DNA from: Gemmatimonadaceae bacterium
Lineage (GTDB): Bacteria > Gemmatimonadota > Gemmatimonadetes > Gemmatimonadales > Gemmatimonadaceae
Length of the DNA: 37,841 nucleotides
NCBI GenBank assembly: GCA_036504815.1
Contig: DASXUN010000007.1
Span: 1 to 37,841, forward strand
Direction: 5' to 3'
How positions within the stretch are numbered: the stretch's first letter is position 1; the number at the start of each line of letters is the position of its first letter. The notes beneath the pieces were generated by a model. The model did not search any database and had not been told where the DNA came from. It saw only the letters and a program-made list of their open reading frames with translations. Shown here piece by piece: positions 22,928 through 31,117 of the stretch. The position numbers and the translations under genes are program-made.

Positions 22928-24201
22928 TGAAAGCGCTCCGCCTGGGGGTGATGCTGTGCGTGGCGGCGGCCGGCGGGGGCCTCGCCACGGCGTGCTCGTG
23001 GAGCCGGGCGCTGCGGGCGTCGACGGCGCGCCCGGCGCGCGAACCCGACATCACGTCGTTCGACACGGTCTTCGTCGTCTCGAACCGCCGCCGCACGGAA
23101 CACGGATTCACGCGGGAAACCACGGATTCGCTCTGGCACGGCGTGTACGTCATGCGCATAGACGCGAGTCCCGACAAGATGACGGAGCTCGCCAAGCTGG
23201 GCGTGCGCCGCGTGGATTCCCTCGCCCTCGACGCCACCACGTGGCGTGCCCGACTGCGGCGGGCGGCCGCGCGCGACACGTCGGCCGACGGGGCAGTGCT
23301 GATCTACCTGCACGGATACGCCTCCAACCCCGATGCCGCGACCAACCAGGGAACGCAGGTCAAGGTGCGTGGCGAGCATCGGGGACCGCTCGTCCTGTTC
23401 CTCTGGCCGGCACACGACCTGAAGCGGACGTTTCGTTCACCGATCTCGACCTATCATCAGGATGCCGTTGTCGCGGCGCAAAGCGGCCCGGCGTTCGCGC
23501 GGGCACTGCGCGAAGTGCATCAGGCGACGCCAGACATCGTGCTCCTCGCGCATTCGATGGGCACGCGCGTCGCGCTCGCCGGGACCGTCACCGATGCCGC
23601 CAATCGCGCGATGCTCACCGCGCATCCGCTGCGCGCCTTTGGCATCTTCTCGCCCGACGTGGGGGCGGATCGCTTTCGGAATGAGTTCGCCCCGTACCTG
23701 CCCGAGCTCGCCGACCGCGTCGCCCTGTACGGTTCCGCCAGCGACTACCTGCTCGGGGCGTCGGCGCTGGTCAATCGCGAACGCCGCGCCTCCGGCATCA
23801 CGCGGCGTGGCGATCCGCTCATCGGCATCGAACTCGTGGACGACACGCACGGGGCGCGCGCCGATCCGGCCCTCTTCGCGTTTCTCAGCGCGCGACATGC
23901 GGCGCGCTGGGCGAGCGCGGCGCTGGCCGACTTCTTTGATGTGGTCGTCGCCGGCGCGCCACCCTCGTGCAGGGTGGCGGCCGGCGCGGCCGATTCAGTC
24001 GGCGTCGGACGGTGGCGCCTGAAGCCCGGCGCCAAGCCGATTCGCGAGCTCCTCGCCGATTGCCTGCATCAACGCTCCCCGTTCTCGCCCGACTCGCCCT
24101 TCTCGCCCGACTCGCCCTTCTCGCCGGACGCACGCGTTTCACCCTTCGCGGCAGCCGTTCCCTCGCCGCCCTCACCGCCCGCGCCACCAGGCGCGCTGTA
24201 G
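22927..24201 (+). CDS. Exported alpha/beta hydrolase (DUF900-like)
   Basis: 424 residues. N-terminus looks like a lipoprotein or signal peptide (LGVMLCVAAAGGGLATAC). The core is a DUF900-type esterase/lipase fold: AVLIYLHGYASNPDAA, VLFLWPAHD, nucleophile in LLAHSMGTRVA, then FGIFSPDVGADRF and LYGSASDYLLG. Its role may be lipid or ester hydrolysis at the cell envelope. The last 45 residues (SPFSPD three times, then Pro-rich) lie in DNA that also encodes, on the other strand, the tail of the DUF2231-like gene. Coupled to the kinase-like gene (TGATG). Confidence 0.78.
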   Translation: MKALRLGVMLCVAAAGGGLATACSWSRALRASTARPAREPDITSFDTVFVVSNRRRTEHGFTRETTDSLWHGVYVMRIDASPDKMTELAKLGVRRVDSLALDATTWRARLRRAAARDTSADGAVLIYLHGYASNPDAATNQGTQVKVRGEHRGPLVLFLWPAHDLKRTFRSPISTYHQDAVVAAQSGPAFARALREVHQATPDIVLLAHSMGTRVALAGTVTDAANRAMLTAHPLRAFGIFSPDVGADRFRNEFAPYLPELADRVALYGSASDYLLGASALVNRERRASGITRRGDPLIGIELVDDTHGARADPALFAFLSARHAARWASAALADFFDVVVAGAPPSCRVAAGAADSVGVGRWRLKPGAKPIRELLADCLHQRSPFSPDSPFSPDSPFSPDARVSPFAAAVPSPPSPPAPPGAL

Positions 24202-24641
24202 GCCGACGCTGCGTTGTGCTTGTAGACGAGGTCGCCACCGGTCATTCCCACCCGGAAGGCCATCCCCGCCACCGCGAGCGTGCCGAAGGCGCCAGCGTAT
24301 CGAGCCACGCGTCCCTTGTCCCCCGGCATCAAGCCAAGGGCCAGCACGGCAAGCACGCCCACGGAGGTGTACAGCAAGGTCTGCCCCGCATCGGCGTGCG
24401 TGTCGAGCCGCGCCTCGCCGACCACGTCCTCCACCCGCTCCTCTTGCTGTTCGCCCGTCTCCACCGCCACCCAGGAACTCAGGGTGAGGGCCGCGGCCAC
24501 CGCGACGGCGACGCCCCAGGCACGCAGGGGTCGGGCGCCACCCTTGATGGCGTACAGCGCGACGAGCGCGACGATCGGCAGCACGACGGAAAGGACGACC
24601 GGGAAGTGCACAACGACGGGATGCAGGGGATCGGGCAGCAC
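24069..24641 (-). CDS. DUF2231-like membrane protein with low-complexity tail
   Basis: 190 residues. The opening LPDPLHPVVVHFPVVLSVV is characteristic of DUF2231 membrane proteins, which have four helices and no firm function. Helices at about 10-30, 40-60, 90-108 and 115-135. The tail after GGDLVYKHN is Gly/Glu/Lys-rich (EKGESGEKGESGENGER). GTG start at 24641 chosen because GGAG lies six bases before it; the frame is open up to 24734 through an inverted repeat. The final 133 bp overlap the end of the opposite hydrolase gene. Probably shares a control region with the LuxR-type gene. Confidence 0.72.
   Translation of the reverse strand: MLPDPLHPVVVHFPVVLSVVLPIVALVALYAIKGGARPLRAWGVAVAVAAALTLSSWVAVETGEQQEERVEDVVGEARLDTHADAGQTLLYTSVGVLAVLALGLMPGDKGRVARYAGAFGTLAVAGMAFRVGMTGGDLVYKHNAASAYSAPGGAGGEGGEGTAAAKGETRASGEKGESGEKGESGENGER
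24079..24132. repeat. 18-bp coding repeat x3 in both overlapping genes
   Basis: Three tandem copies of an 18-bp unit. On the plus strand it encodes SPFSPD units; on the minus strand it encodes GEKGES units. The last copy has small changes. It lies in the tail-to-tail overlap of two genes. Confidence 0.85.
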
Positions 24642-24694
24642 GTGATGCTCCAGTTGAGGTTCAGGCGGACAATGCTCCCGGAGCGGAGCGCTCA

Positions 24695-24752
24695 CCATCC
24701 GGCATCTGTCCATTCTCCACTGGACAATTGCCATCCGTCAAATGCCGGATGG
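24695..24752. promoter_or_regulatory. Nested inverted repeat in divergent control region
   Basis: CCATCCGGCAT at 24695-24705 is repeated inverted and perfect at 24742-24752; inside, TGTCCA (24707-24712) pairs with TGGACA (24721-24726). It lies between the DUF2231-like gene (minus) and the LuxR-type gene (plus), a plausible operator or an RNA hairpin. CCATCCG also resembles the family C unit. Confidence 0.5.
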
Positions 24753-24784
24753 CGCCCAAGGCCTTGCGTGGCGTAGCGTTAGGC

Positions 24785-25342
24785 ATGAACGACTCTTTTC
24801 TGACTGAGGACGAGGGGAGCGCCGGCGCGATTCCACTCGTCGTCGCCGGGGTCCTGATCCTGGTCGCCGTCGGCGGCGGCATTGACCTCGCCCTCGATCG
24901 GCCAGCCCGTTGGGTGTCCACGCACGTCATCTTCGAAGTCGCGATGATGACGGTGAGCCTCTCCTTCGCCGTCTGGCTCTGGCGCGGCTGGCGCCGGGCA
25001 TCGCAGTCGCTCGCCGCGGCGCGCCAGTCCTTCGCCTCGCGGCACGCCACGCTCCAGGCCGAACGCGACCAGTGGCGCGCGAGCGCGCAGACGGCGCTCT
25101 CGGGACTCGGTGCGGCCATCGACGGACAGTTCGATGCATGGAAACTGACGGCGGCTGAACGCGAGGTCGCGCTGCTGCTGCTCAAGGGGTACGGCCACAA
25201 GCAGATTGCGGGAGCGACGCAGCGCAGTGAACGCACCGTGCGACAGCATGCCGTGACCGTCTACCAGAAGTCCGGCCTGGCAGGGCGGGCGGAACTGGCG
25301 GCGTTCTTTCTCGAGGACCTGCTGCTCCCGCGCGACGAATGA
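24785..25342 (+). CDS. Membrane-anchored LuxR-type regulator
   Basis: 185 residues: two membrane helices (about 13-33 and 46-66), a short coiled coil (72-100), then a LuxR/GerE-type helix-turn-helix (118-178: LTAAEREVALLLLKGYGHKQIA, SERTVRQHAVTVYQKSGL). The architecture suggests a DNA-binding domain tethered to the inner membrane that may sense the envelope. No phosphoacceptor domain is present. ATG at 24785; the frame is open 19 codons upstream, through the inverted repeat. It faces away from the DUF2231-like gene and may control it. Confidence 0.82.
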   Translation: MNDSFLTEDEGSAGAIPLVVAGVLILVAVGGGIDLALDRPARWVSTHVIFEVAMMTVSLSFAVWLWRGWRRASQSLAAARQSFASRHATLQAERDQWRASAQTALSGLGAAIDGQFDAWKLTAAEREVALLLLKGYGHKQIAGATQRSERTVRQHAVTVYQKSGLAGRAELAAFFLEDLLLPRDE

Positions 25343-25380
25343 ACTGACGTCGTGAGACGGCGGCGCAGATCCAGAAAATC

Positions 25381-25412
25381 ACGCAGGGCGCGAGCGATCT
25401 CGCGCCCTGCGT
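25381..25412. terminator. Terminator between converging genes
   Basis: A perfect 14-bp stem (25381-25394 with 25399-25412) closes a 4-nt loop. On the minus strand it is followed by GATTTTCT, so it is best suited to end the glycosidase-like transcript; it may also stop the LuxR-type transcript. Confidence 0.78.
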
Positions 25413-25427
25413 CGCACGCAGCGGTCC

Positions 25428-27683
25428 CTACTTCGCTGGGTCCAGAAGTAGCAGCACCCCTTCGAGCGCGCCGACATCCACCGTCAGGGTGCGCGCCCCC
25501 GCGGCCAGTGTCGCCACCTGCTTCCTTCCCGACGCGTCCACCCGCCAGACCGTCGCGCCGCGCGTCGTCCCATGTCGCGCCGGATCGAGCGTCAGCGTGA
25601 TCGAGTGCGCCGCGTCATCGATGCTCGCCAGCGCGATCCCCACCTGCCCATTGGCCGCCCGCCAGGCGCCGGTCAGCACCGCCGGTGCGCGCAGCGGAAC
25701 TTCCGTGGCCCCGCCCCGCCGCGCCGCATAGATGGAAATGCGCGATCCGGTGAACGCCAGCTCCGGCGCGTTCGACGCCGGCGGGATCACGAAGGCCCCG
25801 TCCTGCAGCCACTCGCGATGGGCGTGACGCAGGCGCGCCAGCCGGCCCAGATAGTCGATCTCACCGGCGCGCTGCGTGAACTGCTCGGGAAGAAGATTGG
25901 CAATCGTCGGCTGCATCCCCCAGACGAACATGCGCGCCTGCTCCATCAGGAACTGGCGGCGGTACTTCTCGTCGAGCAGCGTCAGCGCGTTGGCCGGCCG
26001 CGTGGAATCCGGCCACATCTCGTCGTACGGCGGATACGTGAGCGAGCCGTACGTGCCGTACGTGATGGCGTGATGGTGGTAGACGGCCTGGAACATCGGC
26101 AGGGGATCCCACCCGCTCGCCGGATCGCTGTACCGCTCCTGGCTCACCTGCAGCGTGAGGAAGGCGTCGAGGTCGGGGAGCCAGCTCTCGCCGCCGCCTT
26201 CACCGGCGAGGCCCAGCGACGTGCCGTTGCGGCGGCGCAAGTCGGCGGCCAGTTCGCGGAAGCCGTCCATCCAGTAGTGTCCGCCGCCCACTGGATGCCC
26301 GTGATCCGGCGCCCAGCACAGGAGGCTGAGCACCGCCTGATCCATGTAGATGCCGTCGATGCCGTACTGCTGCACGACGGTGTCGGCGATGCCGGCATAC
26401 TTGTCGCGCCAGAATTTGGTCGCAATGTCCATCGGCGCGCACGGGCTGGGATCGAAGACCATGTACGTCTCGAGCCGCACGCGGCCGTCTCGCTCGCGCA
26501 CGGCATAGCGCTCGGCCCCTTCGCGCTTGTAGCTGGGGGTCTGCACGCACCATAGCCGCTGGTTCATGTAGACGATGGCGCGCACATCGGCGGCGTGCGC
26601 CTTCTTCACGGCCGCGGTGAACGTCGGCACGCCGTCGCGCGGCGGGAGATAGTCGGGGAACGACGTGTCGTACGGTCCCGCATGCCACCAGTGCCAGAAG
26701 ACGCTGACCGGGAGCCCCACCTGCTGGCGCAACATGATGGCCGGATCGAGCACCTGGGATGCGCGCCCGCGGTTCCACACCCAGACGCCTGTTTCACGCA
26801 TCCACTTGGTGGCCGTGCCACGGGCCACGCGACTGTTGCGCGCCCACGCCTGCCGTTCACCCCACGTCCGATACCGTTCCGCCGCGTGCATCCACGTGCC
26901 GTGGATCACGCCGAGCTTGACGGCGTAGGTTGGCGCATACGCCGTCGCCTTGGCGGGATCGGAAAGATCGTGCGCGATCTCGACGCGACCATACCCTTCC
27001 TGATCGCCCGACATGATGAACGACTTGCGGTACGCCAGCGAATCGTCGGTGGCCACATAGAGACCGGCCGAGTTCGGACGCGTCAGCGCGATCATCTGGA
27101 AGGAGAGCTGGCCCGGGTATCCCCACTCGAATCGCCGGCCCTTGCCATCCCGCCCCGAGAGCAGGTTGCGCGGGTCCTTGGCGCGCTGGCCCATCCAGAG
27201 CGGCACGGAGAGCTCGGCCATCTCGGTGAGCCCGATGCCGCCCAGCCGCGGATAGATCACGCGTTCGACGCCGAGGCCGCTGATGCCGTCCAGCGCGATG
27301 TGCCACGCCGTCGTCGAATCGGCGTCCACGTGCACGGTGGCCCGCACGACCAGCGTCGGGAAGCCGCGAAATCCCTCCCATTGCAGGTTCAGCGCCGGCG
27401 TGGGCCCGGCATCGCGCGACCACGTGAAACGCGCGGCGCTCGTCGCCTCGATGGGCGGCTGGCCGGGCGCGCGTTCAATGCGAAACAGCGCCAGCGCTTC
27501 GCTCGTAGGGATCGCGACCTCCTGGCCGGAGGCGGATTCCAGCCGGCGGATGCCGCCGTGGACGCCGTCAAGGACGAGGCGCACCCCACCGCTTTCGAGG
27601 GTGGGCGCCGGGCCCTGGGCGACGGCCGCGGAGGTGACGGCGCAGAGCAGGCCGACGAGGGAGCGAAGGCGTGACAGACGCAT
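25428..27683 (-). CDS. Exported glycosidase-like protein (DUF6259-like)
   Basis: 751 residues with a signal peptide (1-22, cleaved after AVA-QG). An N-terminal beta-rich part (25-290) precedes a TIM-barrel-like catalytic region (about 300-610) with GVWVWNRGRAS, VSVFWHWWHAGPYDTSFPDYLPPRDG, RAIVYMNQRLW, YGIDGIYMDQAVLS (candidate Asp on a strand end) and GLAGEGGGESW (candidate acid Glu). A beta domain closes the protein. This layout fits DUF6259 and distant GH101/GH129-type glycosidases; substrate unknown. It is monocistronic, with its own terminator. Upstream, on its own sense strand, is a pyrimidine-rich stretch. Confidence 0.7.
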   Translation of the reverse strand: MRLSRLRSLVGLLCAVTSAAVAQGPAPTLESGGVRLVLDGVHGGIRRLESASGQEVAIPTSEALALFRIERAPGQPPIEATSAARFTWSRDAGPTPALNLQWEGFRGFPTLVVRATVHVDADSTTAWHIALDGISGLGVERVIYPRLGGIGLTEMAELSVPLWMGQRAKDPRNLLSGRDGKGRRFEWGYPGQLSFQMIALTRPNSAGLYVATDDSLAYRKSFIMSGDQEGYGRVEIAHDLSDPAKATAYAPTYAVKLGVIHGTWMHAAERYRTWGERQAWARNSRVARGTATKWMRETGVWVWNRGRASQVLDPAIMLRQQVGLPVSVFWHWWHAGPYDTSFPDYLPPRDGVPTFTAAVKKAHAADVRAIVYMNQRLWCVQTPSYKREGAERYAVRERDGRVRLETYMVFDPSPCAPMDIATKFWRDKYAGIADTVVQQYGIDGIYMDQAVLSLLCWAPDHGHPVGGGHYWMDGFRELAADLRRRNGTSLGLAGEGGGESWLPDLDAFLTLQVSQERYSDPASGWDPLPMFQAVYHHHAITYGTYGSLTYPPYDEMWPDSTRPANALTLLDEKYRRQFLMEQARMFVWGMQPTIANLLPEQFTQRAGEIDYLGRLARLRHAHREWLQDGAFVIPPASNAPELAFTGSRISIYAARRGGATEVPLRAPAVLTGAWRAANGQVGIALASIDDAAHSITLTLDPARHGTTRGATVWRVDASGRKQVATLAAGARTLTVDVGALEGVLLLLDPAK

Positions 27684-27722
27684 TGGGCGAGGGGATCAGG
27701 GGTGGGGAGGCAGACCCGGGAC
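27684..27722 (-). repeat. Pyrimidine-rich leader, possible decayed family A arm
   Basis: Read on the minus strand, the 39 bases before the glycosidase ATG are strongly pyrimidine (runs such as CCTCCCCACCCC and ATCCCCTCGCCC). They resemble the 3' half of family A but lack the CGTTCC boxes. Confidence 0.35.
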
Positions 27723-27759
27723 ACCGGCCGGCGTCGGCCCATCACGAGTCGGCCCCAAT

Positions 27760-27788
27760 TTGACGCCGGAGCACGACTTTTGTATTAT
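27760..27788 (+). promoter_or_regulatory. Sigma70-type promoter of the tetR-RND operon
   Basis: TTGACG at 27760-27765, a 17-bp spacer, then TATTAT at 27783-27788 (TG just before). It is the best promoter match in the window. The predicted RNA start is near 27795, about 108 bp before the tetR ATG. Confidence 0.7.
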
Positions 27789-27806
27789 ACTCGCAAGATA
27801 GATACA
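27781..27806. promoter_or_regulatory. Candidate TetR operator overlapping the -10
   Basis: TGTAT at 27781-27785 and ATACA at 27802-27806 form inverted half-sites across 26 bp, covering the -10 and the expected start point. Position and symmetry fit autorepression by the adjacent TetR protein; only five bases per arm match perfectly. Confidence 0.4.
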
Positions 27807-27902
27807 CCCCCAGGCGATGCGGCCCGGCGTCGTTTCGTGGAGTCCCGATTCCCGACGGCCTCTGCAGGCAGCCAACCCATCGACTCCACGATATCTGACT
27901 GA

Positions 27903-28598
27903 ATGGTCAAAAGGCGAGTCAAGCCGCGCCGCGTCACGCGTCCCAAGTGGACGCGCCGGCCCGAGGACCGTCCGCGCGAGATCCTCGCCGCGGCGCTGCG
28001 CGTCTTTGCCGAGCGCGGCTACCACGCCACGCGGCTCGAGGACATCGCCGCCGCCGCCGGCGTGACCAAGGGGACCATCTACTACTATTTCAAGAGCAAG
28101 GACGCCCTCCTGCTTCGCCTTGGCGAGGTTGGCGACCGCACCGAATTCAAGCACCTGCAAGCGCTGGCCGAGAGCACCACCGGACCGGTCTCGGCGCAAC
28201 TGCGCATCATCATGCGCCGGGGCTTCGCCGAGCCCACCGACGAGAATGAGCGCCTGCTGCGCGTGGTCTACCTCGCCCTGCACGCCGACGCCCCGAAACT
28301 CTTCGCGCGCGCCGTGCAGCACACGCTCGTTGACGGCTGGGCGCTGCTTGCCATGCTGATCGACCGCGGCAAGACCGCGCGGGAGTTCCGCGCCGACGTG
28401 GACGCCGATGTCGCGGTGCGCATATTCACGTCGGGCCTGCTGCTGCAGCAGCTCTGGCGCAACACGCTGGGGCTCGACGCGCTCGATCCGTTCGACCACG
28501 ACCGGATGGTGGACTCCACCATCGAACTCTTCCTCCACAGCCTTCGCCCGACGGTCCGCGTCTCCGCGGCCCGCGGCAAGCGCAGGGCCACCACGTGA
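27903..28598 (+). CDS. TetR-family repressor of the RND operon
   Basis: 231 residues. The N-terminal DNA-binding domain (about 24-75) is classical: [46 protein letters not shown]. The C-terminal half is helical and variable, as expected for ligand binding. An unusually basic leader ([19 protein letters not shown]) precedes the helix-turn-helix. First gene of the operon, overlapped four bases by the tolC-like gene (GTGA). Likely represses its own operon until the pump substrate binds; ligand unknown. Confidence 0.92.
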   Translation: MVKRRVKPRRVTRPKWTRRPEDRPREILAAALRVFAERGYHATRLEDIAAAAGVTKGTIYYYFKSKDALLLRLGEVGDRTEFKHLQALAESTTGPVSAQLRIIMRRGFAEPTDENERLLRVVYLALHADAPKLFARAVQHTLVDGWALLAMLIDRGKTAREFRADVDADVAVRIFTSGLLLQQLWRNTLGLDALDPFDHDRMVDSTIELFLHSLRPTVRVSAARGKRRATT

Positions 28599-29989
28599 CA
28601 CTGACCACGCATCTCGCGCGCCTCGGCGCCCTCGCCGTCCTCGTCGCGCCGGCGCTTGCCGCGCAGCGCCCGGCGACCGCCGACACGGTTCGCATTTCAG
28701 TGGACGAGGCGCTCGCGCGCGCCGGCACCCTGGGCGAAGAGGCGCGCCTCGCCCGCTCCCAGGTGGACATCGCGTCCACGCAGGTGAAAGCCGCGCGCTC
28801 GGCGGCCCTGCCGACGCTCGACGGCAGCTTCATGTATCAGCGCACCTACGCCTCGCCGTTCCAGGTCCGGGCCAACCCGGACGCGGCGGCGGATTCGGCG
28901 CTGGCTCCGATTGCCAAGCTGTTCGCCAACCTGCCGTTCGGGCGCGTCAACCAGTACGTGGCCAACGTGACCGCCACGCAGGCGATCTTCTCGCCCCGGC
29001 TCGGCAGCGCCCTGCGCATCGCGACCTACTATCAGAGCGCGTCACGCCTCGGCCTGCGCGAGCAGCTCGCCGAAACCGAGTATCAGGTGCGCACGGCGTA
29101 CGTGAATGCGCAGCTGGCCGCCGATCTCGAGTCCAGCACGCGCGAGGCCGTGGCGCAGGCCACGCGCTTCCTCGAACAGGAGCGCCTGCGGCTCTCCGCG
29201 GGCACGGGCTCAGAGCTGGACGTGCTCCGCGCCGAAGTCTCGCTGGAGAACCTCAAGCCGCAGCTCGTCGACGTGCAGAACGCCGCCGCCATCGCCACGC
29301 TCAACCTCAAGCGCCTCGTCAACGTGCCCATGACGACGCCGCTGGTGCTCACGACCGCCCTCGTCGCGCCCGTGATGCGCGCCGAGTCGCCGCTCGATCC
29401 GGCGGTGGTCTCGGGGCAGCGCGCCGCCGTGCAGGCCGAGCAGGAAAACGTGCGCATCGCCCACGAGATCGTGAAGCAGGCGATCGCGGCGTACATCCCG
29501 TCCATCGATTTCCGCATGAGCCTCGGCCGCCTGATGTATCCGCAGCAGGTCTACTCCCTGAACGGGCGGGACTGGCTGACCGACTGGAATGCCTCGCTCA
29601 CGCTGAAGGTGCCGCTGTTCAGCGGGTTCAAGCGGGGCGCCGACCTCTCGCAGGCGCGCATCGGATTGAAGCAGGAAGAGTACCGGCTCTCGCAGCTCCG
29701 CGAAGCCGTGCAGTTGCAGTACCAGCAGGCACTCGGCGAGCGCACGCGCGCCGCCGTGGCCATCGTCGCGCGCCAGCGCACGGTGGACCAGGCGCAGCGG
29801 GTGTACGACCTCACCGTGCTGCGCTACGACCAGGGGCTCGCGACGCATCTCGAAGTGAGCGACGCCCGACTGGCGCTCCTGATGGCCCGCTCCAACTACG
29901 CCCAAGCCGTCGCCCAGTACCACATCGCCGACGCGGGACTGCAGCGCGCCCTGGGCGCGAGTTCCGCCGCCATGACCACGGCCCGCTGA
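28595..29989 (+). CDS. TolC-family outer-membrane channel
   Basis: 464 residues. Signal peptide 1-22 ([13 protein letters not shown]). Two OEP repeats of long helices: the first with [27 protein letters not shown] and [20 protein letters not shown], the second with [27 protein letters not shown] and [37 protein letters not shown]. The latter is the usual family ending. It is the exit duct for the RND pump encoded downstream. GTG start inside the tetR stop. Confidence 0.92.
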   Translation: MTLTTHLARLGALAVLVAPALAAQRPATADTVRISVDEALARAGTLGEEARLARSQVDIASTQVKAARSAALPTLDGSFMYQRTYASPFQVRANPDAAADSALAPIAKLFANLPFGRVNQYVANVTATQAIFSPRLGSALRIATYYQSASRLGLREQLAETEYQVRTAYVNAQLAADLESSTREAVAQATRFLEQERLRLSAGTGSELDVLRAEVSLENLKPQLVDVQNAAAIATLNLKRLVNVPMTTPLVLTTALVAPVMRAESPLDPAVVSGQRAAVQAEQENVRIAHEIVKQAIAAYIPSIDFRMSLGRLMYPQQVYSLNGRDWLTDWNASLTLKVPLFSGFKRGADLSQARIGLKQEEYRLSQLREAVQLQYQQALGERTRAAVAIVARQRTVDQAQRVYDLTVLRYDQGLATHLEVSDARLALLMARSNYAQAVAQYHIADAGLQRALGASSAAMTTAR

Positions 29990-29991
29990 CC

Positions 29992-31116
29992 ATGACTCCC
30001 ATGACCAACACCCCACGCCGCGGCGTCCCCGCCGCCCGTCTGTTCCTTCTGCTCGCCGTCGCGCCGCTCGCGCTTGCCGCCTGTGGCGGCAAATCCGATA
30101 CGGGCGACACCGCCCCACCCGTGACTCTCGGCGCCGCCGATGTGGCCCCGGCCAGGGTCGCGGAACTGGCCCCGAGTGTCGTCGTGAGCGGCGCGCTCGA
30201 CCCCGCCGATGCCGTGCGCGTGCGCGCCCAGGTGGGCGGCACGTTGCGCGACGTGACCGTGGACCGCGGATCGCGGGTCAGCCGCGGCCAGGTGATGGCG
30301 CGCATCGAGGCGCAGGGCGTGACGAGCGGCGCCGAAAGCGCGAAGGCAAACGTCGCGAGCGCCGACGCTGGGCTCGCCGTCGCCAAGCAGCGCCTGGACG
30401 GCGCCAGGAAGCTGTTCGACGCCGGCGCAATGTCGGCGGTGGACATGAAGGCCGCGCAGGCGGGGTATGACGCCGCAGCGGCCCAGCTGGCGGCCGCGAA
30501 ATCGGCGTACGCCAGTGCCGCCGAGTCGGCCGGGCATACGCAACTCCGGGCGCCGTTCGATGGCTGGGTGAGTGAGCGCGTCGCCGAGGCGGGCGAGTCG
30601 GTGAAGGGCGAGGATCCCGTGTTCACGGTGGTGGATCCGCGCACGCTTGAACTCAAGGGACAGGTCGGGGCCATTGACGCGGCCAAGGTGCGCGTCGGCC
30701 AGACGGTCGTCTTCACGATCGACGCGATGCCCGGCCAGGAGTTCAAGGGCACGGTCGCGCGCGTCGACCCGGTGGCCGACGCGTCCACACGGCAGGTCGG
30801 TGTCTACGTCCGGCTCGCCAACGGCAGCGGCAAGGTGGTGGCCGGCCAGTTCGCGCATGGTCGCATCCGGACCGGCCCAGCGGTCAAGGCGGTCGTCGTG
30901 CCATTCAACGCGGTGCGCACGGAGACCAAGAATCCCTATGTGCTGGTCGTCGAAGGCGGCGCGGTGCATCGTCGCACCGTGGTGACGGGCGCACGCGACG
31001 AGGACATGGGGGTCTTCGTGGTCACCAGCGGACTCAAGGCGGGCGAGCGCGTCGTGGTCACGGCGGGCGTCGACATCGCGGACGGGACCAAGGTGTCCCT
31101 GGCCAAGGAGCCGTAG
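29992..31116 (+). CDS. RND periplasmic adaptor (membrane-fusion protein)
   Basis: 374 residues. Lipoprotein signal with lipobox LAAC (Cys near residue 31), so anchored in the inner membrane facing the periplasm. Biotinyl-lipoyl-like halves (VRVRAQVGGTLRDVTVDRGSRVSRGQVMARIE and THTQLRAPFDGWVSERVAEAGESV) flank a helical hairpin (SAKANVASADAGLAVAKQRLDGARKLFDAG). Beta-barrel and membrane-proximal domains follow. Links the TolC-like channel to the RND pump. It begins two bases after the channel stop and ends one base before the pump ATG. Confidence 0.93.
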   Translation: MTPMTNTPRRGVPAARLFLLLAVAPLALAACGGKSDTGDTAPPVTLGAADVAPARVAELAPSVVVSGALDPADAVRVRAQVGGTLRDVTVDRGSRVSRGQVMARIEAQGVTSGAESAKANVASADAGLAVAKQRLDGARKLFDAGAMSAVDMKAAQAGYDAAAAQLAAAKSAYASAAESAGHTQLRAPFDGWVSERVAEAGESVKGEDPVFTVVDPRTLELKGQVGAIDAAKVRVGQTVVFTIDAMPGQEFKGTVARVDPVADASTRQVGVYVRLANGSGKVVAGQFAHGRIRTGPAVKAVVVPFNAVRTETKNPYVLVVEGGAVHRRTVVTGARDEDMGVFVVTSGLKAGERVVVTAGVDIADGTKVSLAKEP

Positions 31117-31117
31117 G

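Noticed and set aside
25572-27674. Long plus-strand frames across the glycosidase gene
   Set aside because: Arg-rich shadow translations without motifs; the minus-strand gene has a signal peptide and a fold-like sequence.
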